A stretch of 64,000 nucleotides of DNA from Lomentospora prolificans. Lineage: Eukaryota > Ascomycota > Sordariomycetes > Microascales > Microascaceae. The stretch covers positions 4,477,501 to 4,541,500 of the forward strand of contig JARFXM010000011.1 of the NCBI GenBank assembly GCA_029532625.1. The letters run 5' to 3'. The position numbers and the translations under genes were made by a program. The notes beneath the pieces are model-generated. The model saw nothing but the letters and a program-made list of their open reading frames with translations. It had not been told where the DNA came from and searched no databases. Positions within the stretch are counted from its first letter, which is position 1. Each line of letters starts with the position of its first letter. Of the stretch, positions 1 through 10,684 are shown one piece after another.

Positions 1-1191
1 AGTGTAAGTGCTTGATCAATCCCTTGCTCCGTTTGCAAGTGTCTCTCGAGACTCAGTGGAGGATACGGCAATTGTCGTATATTGCCTTTCGGTCGTTTCT
101 AGGCAGGGCTCGATAACTAATGGTAGAAGTAGAACCTCTCGTTCATCCTCAACAAGCCTGAAGATCTCACCTTTGAGGAGCGCCCCATCCCCAAGCTCAA
201 GAACGACCACGAGGTTCTCGTAGCTGTCAACTACACTGGTATCTGCGGCTCCGATGTCCACTACTGGCTCCATGGTGCCATTGGTCACTTCGTTGTCAAG
301 GACCCCATGGTTCTCGGTCACGAATCCGCGGGTACTATTGTCGAGGTCGGCAGCGCCGTCAAGTCTCTCAAGGTCGGCGATAGGGTAGCTCTCGAGCCCG
401 GCTATCCCTGCAGGAGGTGCCTCAACTGCATGGGTGGCAGGTACAATCTCTGCCCCGACATGGCGTTCGCCGCCACTCCTCCCTACGACGGCACTCTGAC
501 GGGCTTCTGGGCCGCGCCCGCTGATTTCTGCTATAAGCTCCCTGAGAACGTTTCCCTACAGGAAGGAGCCATGGTTGAGCCTCTCGCTGTCGGTGTGCAC
601 ATCGTCAAGCAGGGTGGTGTCAAGCCTGGTGATAGCGTCGTTGTCATGGGTGCTGGTCCTGTCGGTCTTCTTTGCGCGGCCGTCGCCCGTGCATTTGGAG
701 CCAGCAAGGTTGTCAGCGTTGACATCGTGCCCTCCAAGCTCCAGGTCGCTAAAGAAATCGCGGCCACGCACACTTATACCAGCCAGAGGTTGCCCGCCGA
801 AGAGAATGCCAAGGCCCTCATCGAACAATGCGAGCTTGGTGAGGGTGCCGACGTCGTTATCGACGCCAGCGGTGCTGAGCCCTCCATTCAAGCTAGTCTT
901 CACGTCGTGAAGACGGGCGGTACTTATGTCCAGGGCGGCATGGGCAAGTCGGATATTACCTTCCCCATTATGGCTCTGTGCATCAAGGAGGTCACCATGA
1001 AGGGAAGCTTCCGATACAGCAGCGGTGACTACAAGCTCGCCGTGCAGCTTCTCGGCTCTGGCCTGGTTGACGTCAAGAAGTTCATCAGCGGTGTTGTGCC
1101 TTTCAAGGACGCTGAGAAGGCGTTTGAGAAGGTGAAGGAGGGACAGGTGATCAAGATGCTGATTGCCGGCCCCAATGAAAAAGTTGAGTAA
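1..1191 (+). CDS. xdh1: Xylitol dehydrogenase (D-xylulose reductase), 5' partial
   Basis: Zinc-dependent medium-chain dehydrogenase that oxidises xylitol to D-xylulose with NAD+ in the fungal pentose (xylose/arabinose) pathway in the cytosol. The gene runs off the left edge: bases 1-3 end an exon, a GTAAGT donor starts at 4, and the intron (4-132) ends in a CTAAT branch site and TAG. Exon 2 (133-1191) opens with the family motif NLSF. Visible features are the catalytic-zinc residues in GICGSDVH and GHES, the structural-zinc cysteines in CRRCLNCMGGRYNLC, the NAD-binding GAGPVG, and the typical ending MLIAGPNE. From exon 2 on it is full length and closely matches fungal xylitol dehydrogenases as I know them; L-arabinitol dehydrogenase is the main alternative but fits less well. 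Only the first few residues are missing. Confidence 0.93.
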
Positions 1192-2906
1192 AGTACTTGG
1201 ATTGGCGCATTCATGAGTCTGTTAGCAAATTGTCATGATGTGGGAACCTCGAGTGTATTTGGGCTGGGAATTTGGCCATCTTTTTTTGTTTTTTTCCTAA
1301 ATTTTTTTCTTTCTCATTTTTGGAGATTTCCACGGCCATTGCAATTCGAGCATCTTTTGGAGCGAGTAACACGGTAAAAAGAAAGGACATGATCGTATTG
1401 GAGAGGACGCTATAGGGGTTGTTGGGTTTTTATTTTCTTTCTCCGATACTGCTGGCGAAGCTTGGACAGGACATCTATATTTGGATGGAGACCATTAATG
1501 AACCATAACATACGATAATGCTGCGCGCCTCGTGGAGGTGGAGCCACTGTCTCAGGGAGTTTCTGTGCTCAATGCTGGCCGCTTTTTACACATCAAGTGC
1601 ATCCGCCATCCGCAACTCCACTACCGACGTCAAGGACGGCTCAATCGCTTGATGCTGTCCCGCGGAAGCCAGCTCGATCTTCAAAGGCTCAGGATTACCG
1701 GGATGTATTGTCAGTGACCAGTCGGCACGCTTCGTGGCGCCGGCACCAAATTGTGTCGCGGAACGATTGGCGACGGGCTGCATTAGCTCTGTAACCATTC
1801 CCCAGCCAGGCAAGCGGGGGACCATCGGGGCACCGAATCGCTGGCCGTGCTTCGAAGTATTATCCCTAAACGCAAGCCAGGGACAAGACAACCAACAGGA
1901 GGAGGCATACAACTTGCGACGACGCGCAATGCTCAGCTGCCACGACGTCTGGGTTGAGCTTTACATGAGGGGTGCGTGCACTCTCTTCAATTGCACAGGG
2001 CGACCCCCCGCCACGCATCCCTTCTTTGGGGGCTACCCTGTGGAAGATGATGCGCATTCCACCGTGGTCCTTGTTCCTGGACGAGGGAGCTGATGCTGGG
2101 ATGAGAGGTGCACTTTCCCACAGATCGATGTGAAGGCGGGCATTCGCGGTAGGCGATGCATCAAAGGATTGTCTCTTCTGTGCTGTAGGTCTTACACGCA
2201 TGTACGATCGAATTCGCCATTGGCAATTTTTTGGGCTCTCAAGAGAGAATTTCCTCGTTCGCTTTGAAACTACAAATAAACCCAGTCGCTCAAGGGTTGA
2301 AGTCGAGATGCGCGAATCACGGCGGCTCAAGGACAGACCGCTCGCGTCTTGGCCAGACTCTGACCATAATATCGCCAAGCAAATCCAGGTCTGGTTGACG
2401 CCAACCCCGGGCCGGGCAGGGTCCCCAAATTGTCTTGGCGGTGAGCCTCTCTCTTCTCTGCCTCATGGCCCTTTTTTCAGTTGCTGCTGGTTAAAGCAAC
2501 AACAAGCCAATTTTTTTTTTTCGTGGTTTGGTTTGCAATCGCGAGCCCTTTCAACGCGAGTCACCGACAGCCCGCCGTGTTTGCTCGGACCGCCAACCAT
2601 ATTTTATTGTTTTGTACCCCTTTGCGACCTTTGAGCCTCGTTGGCATCGTTCACGAGGGTTTGTTGCCTGGTGCGATGGTGAGGCGAGTCGCCCATTTGG
2701 CTCCTTGGGAGGACTCGTAAGCTTCTGGCTCCCCTCCCCCACTTCAAGTTCCAGCGTCATCTCCTTTGTTGCAAAGGGTTGCATCGAGCCTGGCGCTATC
2801 AGTTGCTCGACTCTTTCTTTCCTCGCGAGGCGCTGCGATACAGCGCAAAATCTCGTCCATCTTTATTCTCCCTGGGAGGAGGGAGTGAAATTCCAACACT
2901 TACACG
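1192..2906. other. Intergenic: xdh 3' end and upstream region of the membrane-protein gene
   Basis: No supported gene. T-rich tracts just after the xylitol dehydrogenase stop (1280-1320) fit a 3' untranslated region. The rest has open frames on both strands with no family signature or domain pattern, which I treat as chance. It probably holds the promoter of the next gene. Confidence 0.5.
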
Positions 2907-3063
2907 ATGGACGTGGCAGCCAAAATGTACTAAGTCACTCCCAATTGACAATATGATCAAAAAGTCTCCCCTTCTTAGCTTCCGCTACCCCCAATTCCCA
3001 TGCCCAGTCTCTTGCTCCAATTGCTCCGATAAAAAAGCTATATAAAATAAGATAAAAATAAAC

Positions 3064-3095
<32 letters not shown>

Positions 3096-4143
3096 GACAG
3101 CCAAGTCTAACTAACCCATCCCACGCAGGAAAACCCTCCTCAGCCTACGCCGCACGGAATCCACTACCAGCGCCGATGTGTCTCTGACGCCGCTGGCCTC
3201 CGTGACGACTTCGGCTCAAGAGCATGTTGAGGATCCAACCGCGCCGTTGTCGATCTCCCCGGCCGGGGGGCACCAGTCGTTTTATGCTCATGACGATCGT
3301 CGGAGGTCGCCTCAGAGAAGCGGCGGCTCTCGGCGCGAGAGGCCGGCTGCGCGCCGTCGCGATGCTGAGTCGTCGCAGGAGGCGGCTTACTACTACGAGG
3401 ACGAGAGGCACCCGCGCCAGAGATTGGTTTGCGGGTGTTGTGCGCCGCCGACGTTTTCGCTGATTGTTGTTGCGTTTGTGATGGCCCTTCCTTATTGTGG
3501 TGCTATCGCCATTGGCGGGTTGGCTGTGCATCCAGTGCCTTCGGATTCGCTTTTGAACAGGTAATCTCTTTTGCTGTTTTTTCCTCATGCAAGTGGAAAA
3601 AGGAGAGGGGGAGGGGAGCTATACGAAATAATGAGAAACGATTCACTAATATAACCAATTTACAGCTCCGCCTTCATCGTCCTCCTCACCACAGCCGCGG
3701 AAGTCATCCTCTCCATCCCCATCATCACCCTCCTCACCCGCTCGCCTTGGACAAAGTCGCGCTCCATGGAGTGGACACTTGGCTGGCTGGGTGTCATTTC
3801 CACGAGCGCCCTGGCCTCGGGCGTGTACGTTTTGCTCAACATCGAGGTGCTGAGGACGACTGCGTCGTGTAAGGCGGTAGTTGGGAATTCCGTGGACGGC
3901 GAGGAAGGGAGCCTGCCGGCGGATTGTGGTGATGAGAAGGGGGAAGATTGGTTGAGGGTTCTGGAGGCGATGGCGGGGTTCAGGGTTCTGGTGATGTGAG
4001 TTTCTCTTTTGCCTCCTTTTCCCTCCCCCTTTCCGAGTGCCCGGGCATGAGGGGAGATGAGACTGACATGCAGTAGGATTGTTTATACGATGAGTTTGTT
4101 GTGGTTCTGGGCGTGGAAGGTGAGCGTGAGGCGGTATGTGTGA
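2907..4143 (+). CDS. Four-helix membrane protein of unknown function
   Basis: Unknown, but with consistent gene structure. Best model: exon 1 2907-2926 (tentative), exon 2 3129-3560, exon 3 3666-3995, exon 4 4074 or 4077 to 4143, about 282 aa. The exon 2 start is supported by CTAAC and CGCAG just before it. The protein has a basic, Ser/Arg-rich N-terminal 100 residues with a YYYEDE patch, a CGCC motif, then four hydrophobic segments: one starting FSLIVVAFVMALPYC, one around AFIVLLTTAAEVILSIPII, one at WTLGWLGVISTSALASG, and one at FRVLVMIVYTMSLLWFW. The loop before the last helix holds two cysteines and acidic residues. Helices 1-2 and 3-4 look like hairpin pairs. The tiny first exon (coding six residues and two bases) joins in frame but uses a weak GTACTA donor, so the start is uncertain. 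I do not recognise a family. Confidence 0.66.
3561..3665 (+). other. Intron 2 of the membrane-protein gene
   Basis: 105 nt from donor GTAATC to acceptor TTACAG, with a CTAAT branch site just upstream. Splicing joins a phase-2 codon (AG+C, Ser) and continues a hydrophobic segment on the far side, which is good evidence for it. Confidence 0.75.
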
Positions 4144-4481
4144 GAAGCTTTGCGAAGCTGTTGAGCACGACATGACCCCATGCGTGAACTATTCTCATCT
4201 CCGCACACGTCTCAAATCAGGCATTCGCCATCTTTTACGACAATAATCTTGCATGATGTTCCCCGAATCACGGGAACGCGTTGGATACCCATGATACCAT
4301 CCATATGCATACAGCGCATTCCGGCGTCAATTTTGTTTTTAATTCTCTCCTTTACCCGTTCCACTAATCTAGCTTAATAACTCGGCAACAACAAACTCAC
4401 GAAACTAAAAAACCCATACATTGTCCTCTCTCACAGAAACGAAAAAGACACATACACGAAGGCCCGAGTACCAATGGCCTA
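4144..4481. other. Convergent intergenic stretch
   Basis: 3' flanks of two convergent genes. Nothing recognisable is present beyond AT-rich sequence suitable for polyadenylation on both strands. Confidence 0.5.
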
Positions 4482-5282
4482 TCACAGCCTGTTCATCGAA
4501 GTAATAGTGTGGACATACCGCAGCTTGCCCTTCTCCACACGGAACTGGTGGCTATCCGGGATACCATTCTCGCCATTGAAATCCATAAAGATGTCCACCG
4601 ACCCAACAGTTTCATCAATCACATACCTCCTATTCACCAGCGCCACATTATCCGGGATCCCCACAGCGCACGAATCCGTCGGTTGCCCGCGCCCCGTATA
4701 CGACCCGCCCTCCAACCTCGCGCAAGGCGTACCCCACGGCACCTCGGTGCTCTTGTCCATAAAGATGTCGCAGTAGGCATCCCCCGCCGCCTGGATCACC
4801 TCCCTCGTATCGCGGTCGGCCTCGGCGATCTCGCCCCAGTCCTCGTCCTGCGCGTACCGGAGCGTGTTGGCCGCGTTGAACAGCCAGTCGCCCTCGGTCG
4901 TCACGATGCTCTCGATCTTGGCGATCACGCCGTCCTCGAACCAGATCTGCGTGCCGATGACGTACGGCGTGGCGCCCGTCGCCGAGATCACCTCCGTGTA
5001 GGTGGCGCACTGCGTCGTGTCCAGGAGGCTCGCGTCGTGGTCGATTGTCAGCGCCTTGGAGAGGACGCCCGTGGCGATGTCGGCGTCCTTGAAGTTTTCG
5101 GTGTACACGAGGGCGTCGGAGGCGAGGGCTAGGAGGCCCGCCGCGTCGCCGGCCTTTTGGGCGTCGAGGTACGTTGTCGTTGCGGTGGTGAGGAATTCGC
5201 GTGTGCAGTCGTCTTGGCGGCGGTTGGGGTGGGTGGCCTGGGCGAGGCCGGTGGCGAGGGCTGCGAGGGTTAGGGCGAGCAT
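4482..5282 (-). CDS. Secreted protein with an NTF2-like/DUF8021-type domain
   Basis: Single exon, 266 aa. It starts with a clear signal peptide (MLALTLAALATGLAQA, cleavage likely just after), then a region beginning DDCTREFLTTATTTYLDA, where an NTF2/SnoaL-like helix would sit. The conserved-looking core contains WFEDGVIAKIESIVTTEGDW followed by NTLRYA, a pattern I associate with the fungal DUF8021 family of secreted proteins. The C-terminal half has paired cysteines (CDIF, PCARL, DSCAVG) that could form disulfides, and ends with a strand-rich DIFMDFNGENGIPDSHQFR region typical of a cone fold. No catalytic residues are known to me for this family; a role outside the cell or in the wall is inferred from the signal peptide. 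The coding sequence is very GC-rich compared with its flanks. Confidence 0.72.
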   Translation of the reverse strand: MLALTLAALATGLAQATHPNRRQDDCTREFLTTATTTYLDAQKAGDAAGLLALASDALVYTENFKDADIATGVLSKALTIDHDASLLDTTQCATYTEVISATGATPYVIGTQIWFEDGVIAKIESIVTTEGDWLFNAANTLRYAQDEDWGEIAEADRDTREVIQAAGDAYCDIFMDKSTEVPWGTPCARLEGGSYTGRGQPTDSCAVGIPDNVALVNRRYVIDETVGSVDIFMDFNGENGIPDSHQFRVEKGKLRYVHTITSMNRL

Positions 5283-5370
5283 GGTGGCAGTGGAACAGGT
5301 TGTTTGTGTGTAAGAGTTTATTGAGGGGAATGGAGATGGGAGGCTCTTTGGACTAGTCGGCAGATGAACG

Positions 5371-5390
5371 TATATTTATATATATAAAGA
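5371..5390 (-). promoter_or_regulatory. TATA-like element upstream of the secreted-protein gene
   Basis: Read on the minus strand this is an alternating TATATATAAATATA tract about 90-110 bases upstream of the start codon at 5282. Position and sequence suit a core promoter; there is no direct proof. Confidence 0.45.
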
Positions 5391-5922
5391 GAGGTAGATA
5401 GATATACAACGTCTCGCCTGAGAAACACAGACGGAGGCACTACTAGGCCAGCTGGATGGGCAGAGAACCTATACTCCCTATATAGGCCGTGTCGGTCTCC
5501 CTTCCCCCTCTCTCCGTCGTTACTGTTTCCCCTACCCCTCAACACTTCATACCCGGTCGATTTTATATGTCTATATCTGCCAATATCCCTGACGTCGGCG
5601 CCATAGCCGAGAGGTACACAATTTCTCGGACAGCCCTCTCCCGCGCAAACCACAATTTCCAAGTGCTCTGATAGTCGTATTATAGCAGCTATTAACAGTT
5701 GAAAGGCAAAAAACCAAGATGTTCATCTAAATCAAGACCTTCACCTTCCCACAGTCCACGCCAGCGCCGGCGATAGGATGTTGCCTTCCCACACAGGCAA
5801 AATCGGCGGTCCTTTTTTAATTAACTTATTCCCGATATGACGGGGTGGACGAACGAGCTTCCGCTACGACGTCAATTTACTCGACCCACCCCCGCTTTTT
5901 TTTCTATATTCTCCTCTAGATT

Positions 5923-5961
<39 letters not shown>

Positions 5962-6932
5962 CTCGAACCTGGCCAGTTATATCAGTTATATGAAAGGGTG
6001 GAGTAGGCTTTTTGGGCGGGAAAGTCTGCGGTGTCGAGTGATAAATTCCCCGGGGGCGGAGGTGACGTGCGACGCGGAAGTGCCGTCTCGGCAGTGTGTC
6101 TGGGCGAGAGGGCTGCGATTGTAGCTGCCGAGTGACCGGGGAGGAATGCTTTTGATTTGTGTTGGGTTGCATTGATTGGCATATACGGGGTTGGTTCCTT
6201 GAAGACTCTTGGAGAGATGGATTTCAATTGCATCGTCGCCGTGCCTTTGTTTGCACCTCTGCTAGAGTGGCTTTTTGGGTTGAGCTCCCCTATGCCGGGA
6301 TAGACATCGATTGAAATTCTAGAAGGCTACCATGACGAACCTTGTAGTTGTTTAGAGTGTGCATCGCCAGCGAACTGCAAGCTTTGGGCCAAAGTTGATG
6401 CTGGATTCAGGACGCTAGGGCACTCTCGGGCGACGAAAGCATGCTAGAAGGCATAATAACTCGAGCCGGTTTAACATAGTCTCTGCTACCAGCCAAATCC
6501 AGAAGCCCTTTGGACGAATCTACGAAATCTTAACGAAAAATTTTAGGACGTGGGGGAGCAACCATTTTTCGACCGTTGCATAAGTAGGATACTTTTCATT
6601 AGAACGTGGTGATACCCAGATAGATGGTCCGTAACGAAGGCTTGATTGCTGCGAAACAACCAACAAACTTGAGCCAATTCATTGAGCGAGGTTTTATCAC
6701 GACGGATATCTTCAAGGGAACTTTCCCAGAGGCTGCCATTCTCTTGTACATCTTCGACGGCCAGGCATATGCATTCTATGGAAATCCGATGCTACTTTCT
6801 TGTCGCCGCGCTGTTGATGTTGGCGAGCGATCAATTGGCAACGGATGAACCCTAGTACCATATGTACTCAACGCACAAGAACGGAAGCCACAAATAAATA
6901 AGTAATCCCCGCCATCACAACCGTCAACATCC
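5391..6932. other. Intergenic stretch between the secreted-protein gene and tRNA-Leu
   Basis: No supported gene. It contains a T29 tract (5928-5956). A 74-codon frame at 6624-6848 lacks any family signal, intron logic or composition support and is left out. Confidence 0.45.
5928..5956. repeat. Homopolymer T29 tract
   Basis: An uninterrupted run of 29 T on the plus strand. Such poly(dA:dT) tracts commonly exclude nucleosomes in fungal promoters; here it lies about 650 bp upstream of the secreted-protein gene. Confidence 0.9.
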
Positions 6933-7034
6933 GGTAAGATGGCCGAGCGGTCTAAGGCGCCAGGTTAAGGTTACCTTAACGAGTAAATTCCTGGTCCAGG
7001 AAACTGGGCGTGAGTTCGAATCTCACTCTTATCA
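6933..7034 (+). tRNA. tRNA-Leu(AAG) with an 18-nt intron
   Basis: Acceptor arms GGTAAGA (6933-6939) and TCTTATC (7027-7033) pair over seven positions with one G-T, followed by discriminator A. The D-arm holds TGGCCGAGCGG (A box), the anticodon stem is CCAGG/CCTGG, the anticodon AAG lies at 6967-6969, a long variable arm as expected for leucine follows, and the T arm is GTGAG TTCGAAT CTCAC (B box). An intron at about 6971-6988 interrupts the loop after position 37. The intron is complementary to the anticodon loop: GTTAAGG and CCTTAAC form a perfect seven-pair hairpin. A T-run just after the gene (from 7041) is a pol III terminator. It reads CUU and, if A34 is converted to inosine, CUC and CUA. 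Confidence 0.96.
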
Positions 7035-7040
7035 ACATCA

Positions 7041-7048
7041 TTTTTTTT
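7041..7048 (+). terminator. Pol III terminator of tRNA-Leu(AAG)
   Basis: A run of T residues a few bases after the tRNA discriminator base, the usual RNA polymerase III stop signal. Confidence 0.8.
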
Positions 7049-7768
7049 GGCAATTTCGCCTGTTCATGTGGTGTACCACTTATACGTGTCGATGTAAGAC
7101 CGACACTATCTCGCACATTCTCATGGCTCTTTTCTTTTTTCTTTTCTTTTCCTTTCTTTTCTTTTTTTTCCTTTTCCCTTTGACTTGTCTTTTTTCCCTA
7201 GTAAAATTTGGTCTCTTTGACCATTTTGCCTCGAGACTACTCACTACATCCTCACGGGGTTTGATAGGCTAGATGGGAACCGGTAACTCCGCGGCAGTAG
7301 AGGCGCATACAATCATCCGGACATAGTAATGGCGAAAGACGTCAGTTGCCCGGTCGTTGGTTGAATCAATCCTACCGGAGCACTGCGATCAAGGTTGCGG
7401 CTTAGCAGGTGATTTACTCTAGACGCGTGCTCTGTAATACGACATAACTTTTTCTACGAAATACGATTCGTCCTTGCTACCAACATCCGCTCAAGACCGG
7501 TTTATATTTTCCCCAATTATAATTTATCTAGCCACCTTGAAAGGACAGCCGAGTGCCATCTATTACCCAGTACTGGGCGATACCCTCGCCACCATTTTTT
7601 TAAGACTTTCTTTCTATACCCTGAATAAAATGTTTGAAGAAGAAAAAGAAGACAAGTTGATGGGAACGTGACTAGTGCACTTCTGCCCTAGCTGACGGTC
7701 TACACCCAGACTTATAACGAACCCCCAGGCCATGCCGCCCGGTAGCGCCTTTTCTAAAGCAAAGCGCA
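7049..7768. other. Intergenic stretch between tRNA-Leu and the P5C reductase gene
   Basis: Nothing recognisable. Contains a T/C-rich block (about 7130-7200) and the 3' flank of the reductase gene on the minus strand. Confidence 0.5.
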
Positions 7769-8817
7769 TCACTGGTTACCCAGGGTCTTCCCGAGCTCCT
7801 CACCTCGAGCCGTCGCAGCCTTGACGGCCTTGTCGACAATCTCCTCGAAGCCAGAAGCCTCGAAGCTCTGAAGAGCAGCATAGGTCGTGCCGTTGGGGCT
7901 GGTGACGTTTTGGCGCAACTGGCCGGGCGACTCGGGCGACTCCACGAGCATCTTGCCGGCGCCGAGGCAGGTCTGGGCGGCTAGGCGCTTAGCCTGGTCC
8001 TCCGAGAGGCCGAGCTTGACCGCGCTGGAGATCATGTGCTCGACCATGGCGAAGAAGTACGCGGGGCCAGATCCTTCAACTCGAGTTAGGACTAGGGACA
8101 ACCCCTTATCGCGGGTGGGCGGGCTGCTAGCGTGCCAAAGCCAAAAAAAAAAAAAAAAAAAAAAACAAAAAAAAGAAAGAAAGAAGAAAAAGACTTACCC
8201 GACAGTCCGGTAACGACATCGATGAGCTCCTCCTTGTCAACCCACTCAGTGGCCTTGCTCACGCTCGACATGAGTGATTCCGTCAACCTCTTCTCGTCCT
8301 CGGTGACGCCACTGCCGGCAAACAGACCCGACGCACCCTCGCCGACCAGGGCTGGGGTGTTAGGCATCACACGCACGACGTGAGGAATCCTGCCATCGTC
8401 GAGCTTCATCCAGTTCTGGAGAGACTCGAGCGGGATACCCGCCGCGATAGAGACGACGACGCCCACCTTTTCGCGCCCGGAGCTCGCCTTGGCAAGCTCT
8501 TCGCAGACGCCCTTGGCGACCTGCGGCTTGACGGCCAGGATGGCGATGTCGGCATCGGCGAACGCCTCGCCGTTAGAGGTGGTCGTCTTGACGCCCAGCT
8601 TGGCCATCTTCTCGCGGTTCACGTCCCACGGCTCCGAGACGATGATGTTCTGCTTGTCGAGGCCCTTGGCGACTAGTCCGCCGATGATGGCCGCCGCCAT
8701 GTTGCCGCCACCTGCTCACGTTAGCGCGAAGCCTAGGAATGTCTTTATTTGCTTGGTAAAAAGGATGAGTTTCGTACCGATGAAGGCGACCTTGCTAGAT
8801 TTCAAATCGGGAGCCAT
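7769..8817 (-). CDS. PRO3: Pyrroline-5-carboxylate reductase
   Basis: Last step of proline synthesis: reduction of pyrroline-5-carboxylate to proline with NAD(P)H. Three exons: 8778-8817 (start ATG at 8817), 8199-8711 and 7769-8073. Joining exons 1 and 2 makes the dinucleotide-binding start KVAFIGGGNM, impossible without splicing. Downstream are AVKPQ, VSIAAG, RVMPNTPALVGEG and, across the second junction, the family signature LSGSGPAYFF with the following helical dimerisation domain (GLSEDQAKRLAAQT, SPNGTT). Length, about 285 aa, is normal. The second intron carries a long A/G-rich run on the plus strand (8143-8190). Its 3' end uses an AAG acceptor; a second in-frame AG nearby would add three residues. 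The enzyme is normally cytosolic and no targeting peptide is seen. Confidence 0.95.
8143..8190 (+). repeat. A-rich/GAAA low-complexity run inside the P5C reductase intron
   Basis: A23 followed by A/G-rich sequence with GAAA repeats. On the gene's own strand it is the pyrimidine-rich T/C tract of intron 2, a site where length polymorphism would be expected. Confidence 0.85.
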
Positions 8818-10684
8818 TTTCTTTTTTAAGAACAAAAAATTGATTGCATTCAAGGACTCTCTGTCTTGTGCAAGGATCGAGGGGATGAGGGAAGAGAGAC
8901 GCGTGCGAGGGGCTACTCAAGCCGGTTCAACTCCCGGACTTCTGCCCCGCTACCAAGAAGGGTAGTTGCCCCACCAGACTGTTGCAACCATGATTTGGCG
9001 GACTACTTTTGATATTTAACATACCTCAGTATTGCTTAGTCATTTATCAACCTCCACAATGAATCTCACCGAAAACCTACGTATAAGCGGATTTAATTGA
9101 GAGCCCAGTCATTATGTCGAGTATCGAGGGATATTCTTTTAATGTCTTTTATTATCTCTATTTTCCGTTACCCAGTCTACTAAACAAGCGGAAGTCGGAT
9201 TTTGCTCTTAATCGAGGGCGGGAATGGCGGAAGTTATATAGTAATGGATGTGGCCAAGACAAGGCGGTGTCATGTCTTGGGACAAAGGGGAACACGGGAG
9301 AGACGATGGGATGATGGACAGGGTGACGAGGGGAAATGGTCAACGGTCTGAAGACGGATGAGGCTGCGAAAGGTCGAAGGTGACGTGGCTATACTGGGCA
9401 AGAAGGGGGAGGGAGGGGAAGATGTCTGCATGTACGCATCGCATCGCTGGGTATGAAAAGTGTAATAAATTGCGCGGCCGGGGTTTCTGTGGGATACGGA
9501 GGCATCCGGACTAAGAGGCCTTTTCTTTTTAAAAGAGCAAAAAAATAAGGGGCGACGCAGGTGGTGATGATGGTATGCATATGTAGCATCTTGATAGGAA
9601 TGTCACAAACATGTAGCCTATTGTAGTACGACAAGGCACTAAGGTTGAACGATCAGGCCAATGGGCGGCGTCGCACTCACGTCGCCGGGCCTGGAATACG
9701 GCGATCGGGCTGCGGCGCTTGAAAACGCTGGCGGGATGACAGAGCACATAGTGTGATCGTTGGGTGATGCCTACATTGTTGGCCGCCAAGGCAGTTCATT
9801 TAACCCCAAGAGATTTTATAAAAAGTAGGGGAAAACGAGAAGCAAAATAATAGGCGTGTATGTGCCTGGGTGTAGAGCTGACGACGGCATTGAGGGGCCC
9901 CGCCTGACCAAGGCAAATGAATAATTGGTCGGCTGGCAGCCAGACGTGAAAGGCCATCGTGTAGTAGTTGACTGACAATGCGTTGCATGGTAACGGGCGT
10001 ATCTAGCGCTACACGAGGTAGGGCTGGCGGTCGAGGAGAGACGAATGCAGCAGGAAAGGAATTAAGTAGTAAGGAGAGGACGACTGGAAGAGGAGGGAGA
10101 TGAGCCATGAGATGGGTCAGTAGTCGACTTGATGCGGGAGGATGTTTGCAGCCTCACATGCACTTGGTAGGTTGTTTCGGGGAACATGATGGGTCGCGGC
10201 GAGACGAAAGAGACGCAGGGTGATATTTGGGGCAGGGGACAGACAGTCGAAGAGGAGGAGGGAGGGAGGAAGGGGAAAAGCAGATGAGGTATTGGAAGGA
10301 CGGATGTGCGAAGGGGCGCGCTGATTGGCTAGCTCAGTATACGGGCATGCGTGCCGGGTCGGGAGCCACACCACATAAAGAGTCGCCGAGTCCCCTGCGT
10401 CCTCCTCCCGACCTCTGACCCTCCTCTCTCCCTCTTCATCCGCACATCATCGAGTGGAAAACACACGTTCTCCCAAACCTCCTCATACCACCACATTCCA
10501 TAACATAAAACCCATTCAGTCCACTTGATATCACTTCGAGACCACTTGGCCCATCTCATCTCCCTCCTACCACTACATCATCACGTCCTCCTGCCTCTCT
10601 CGGGGCCAAGATAAGGAAGACGTCGCAAACCTACCGTTTATACTCTCCAAACCCTTGCACTTGCAGTTTCATTGCCGTCTCGTT
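8818..10684. other. Divergent intergenic stretch with a long CT-rich leader
   Basis: 1.9 kb between two divergent genes. The right end (about 10380-10680) is strongly C/T-rich on the plus strand, typical of fungal 5' untranslated leaders, and probably belongs to the gene at 10685. No protein or RNA gene is supported. Confidence 0.5.

Noticed and set aside
1866..2378. 170-codon minus frame after xylitol dehydrogenase
   Set aside because: Composition and lack of any motif suggest chance.
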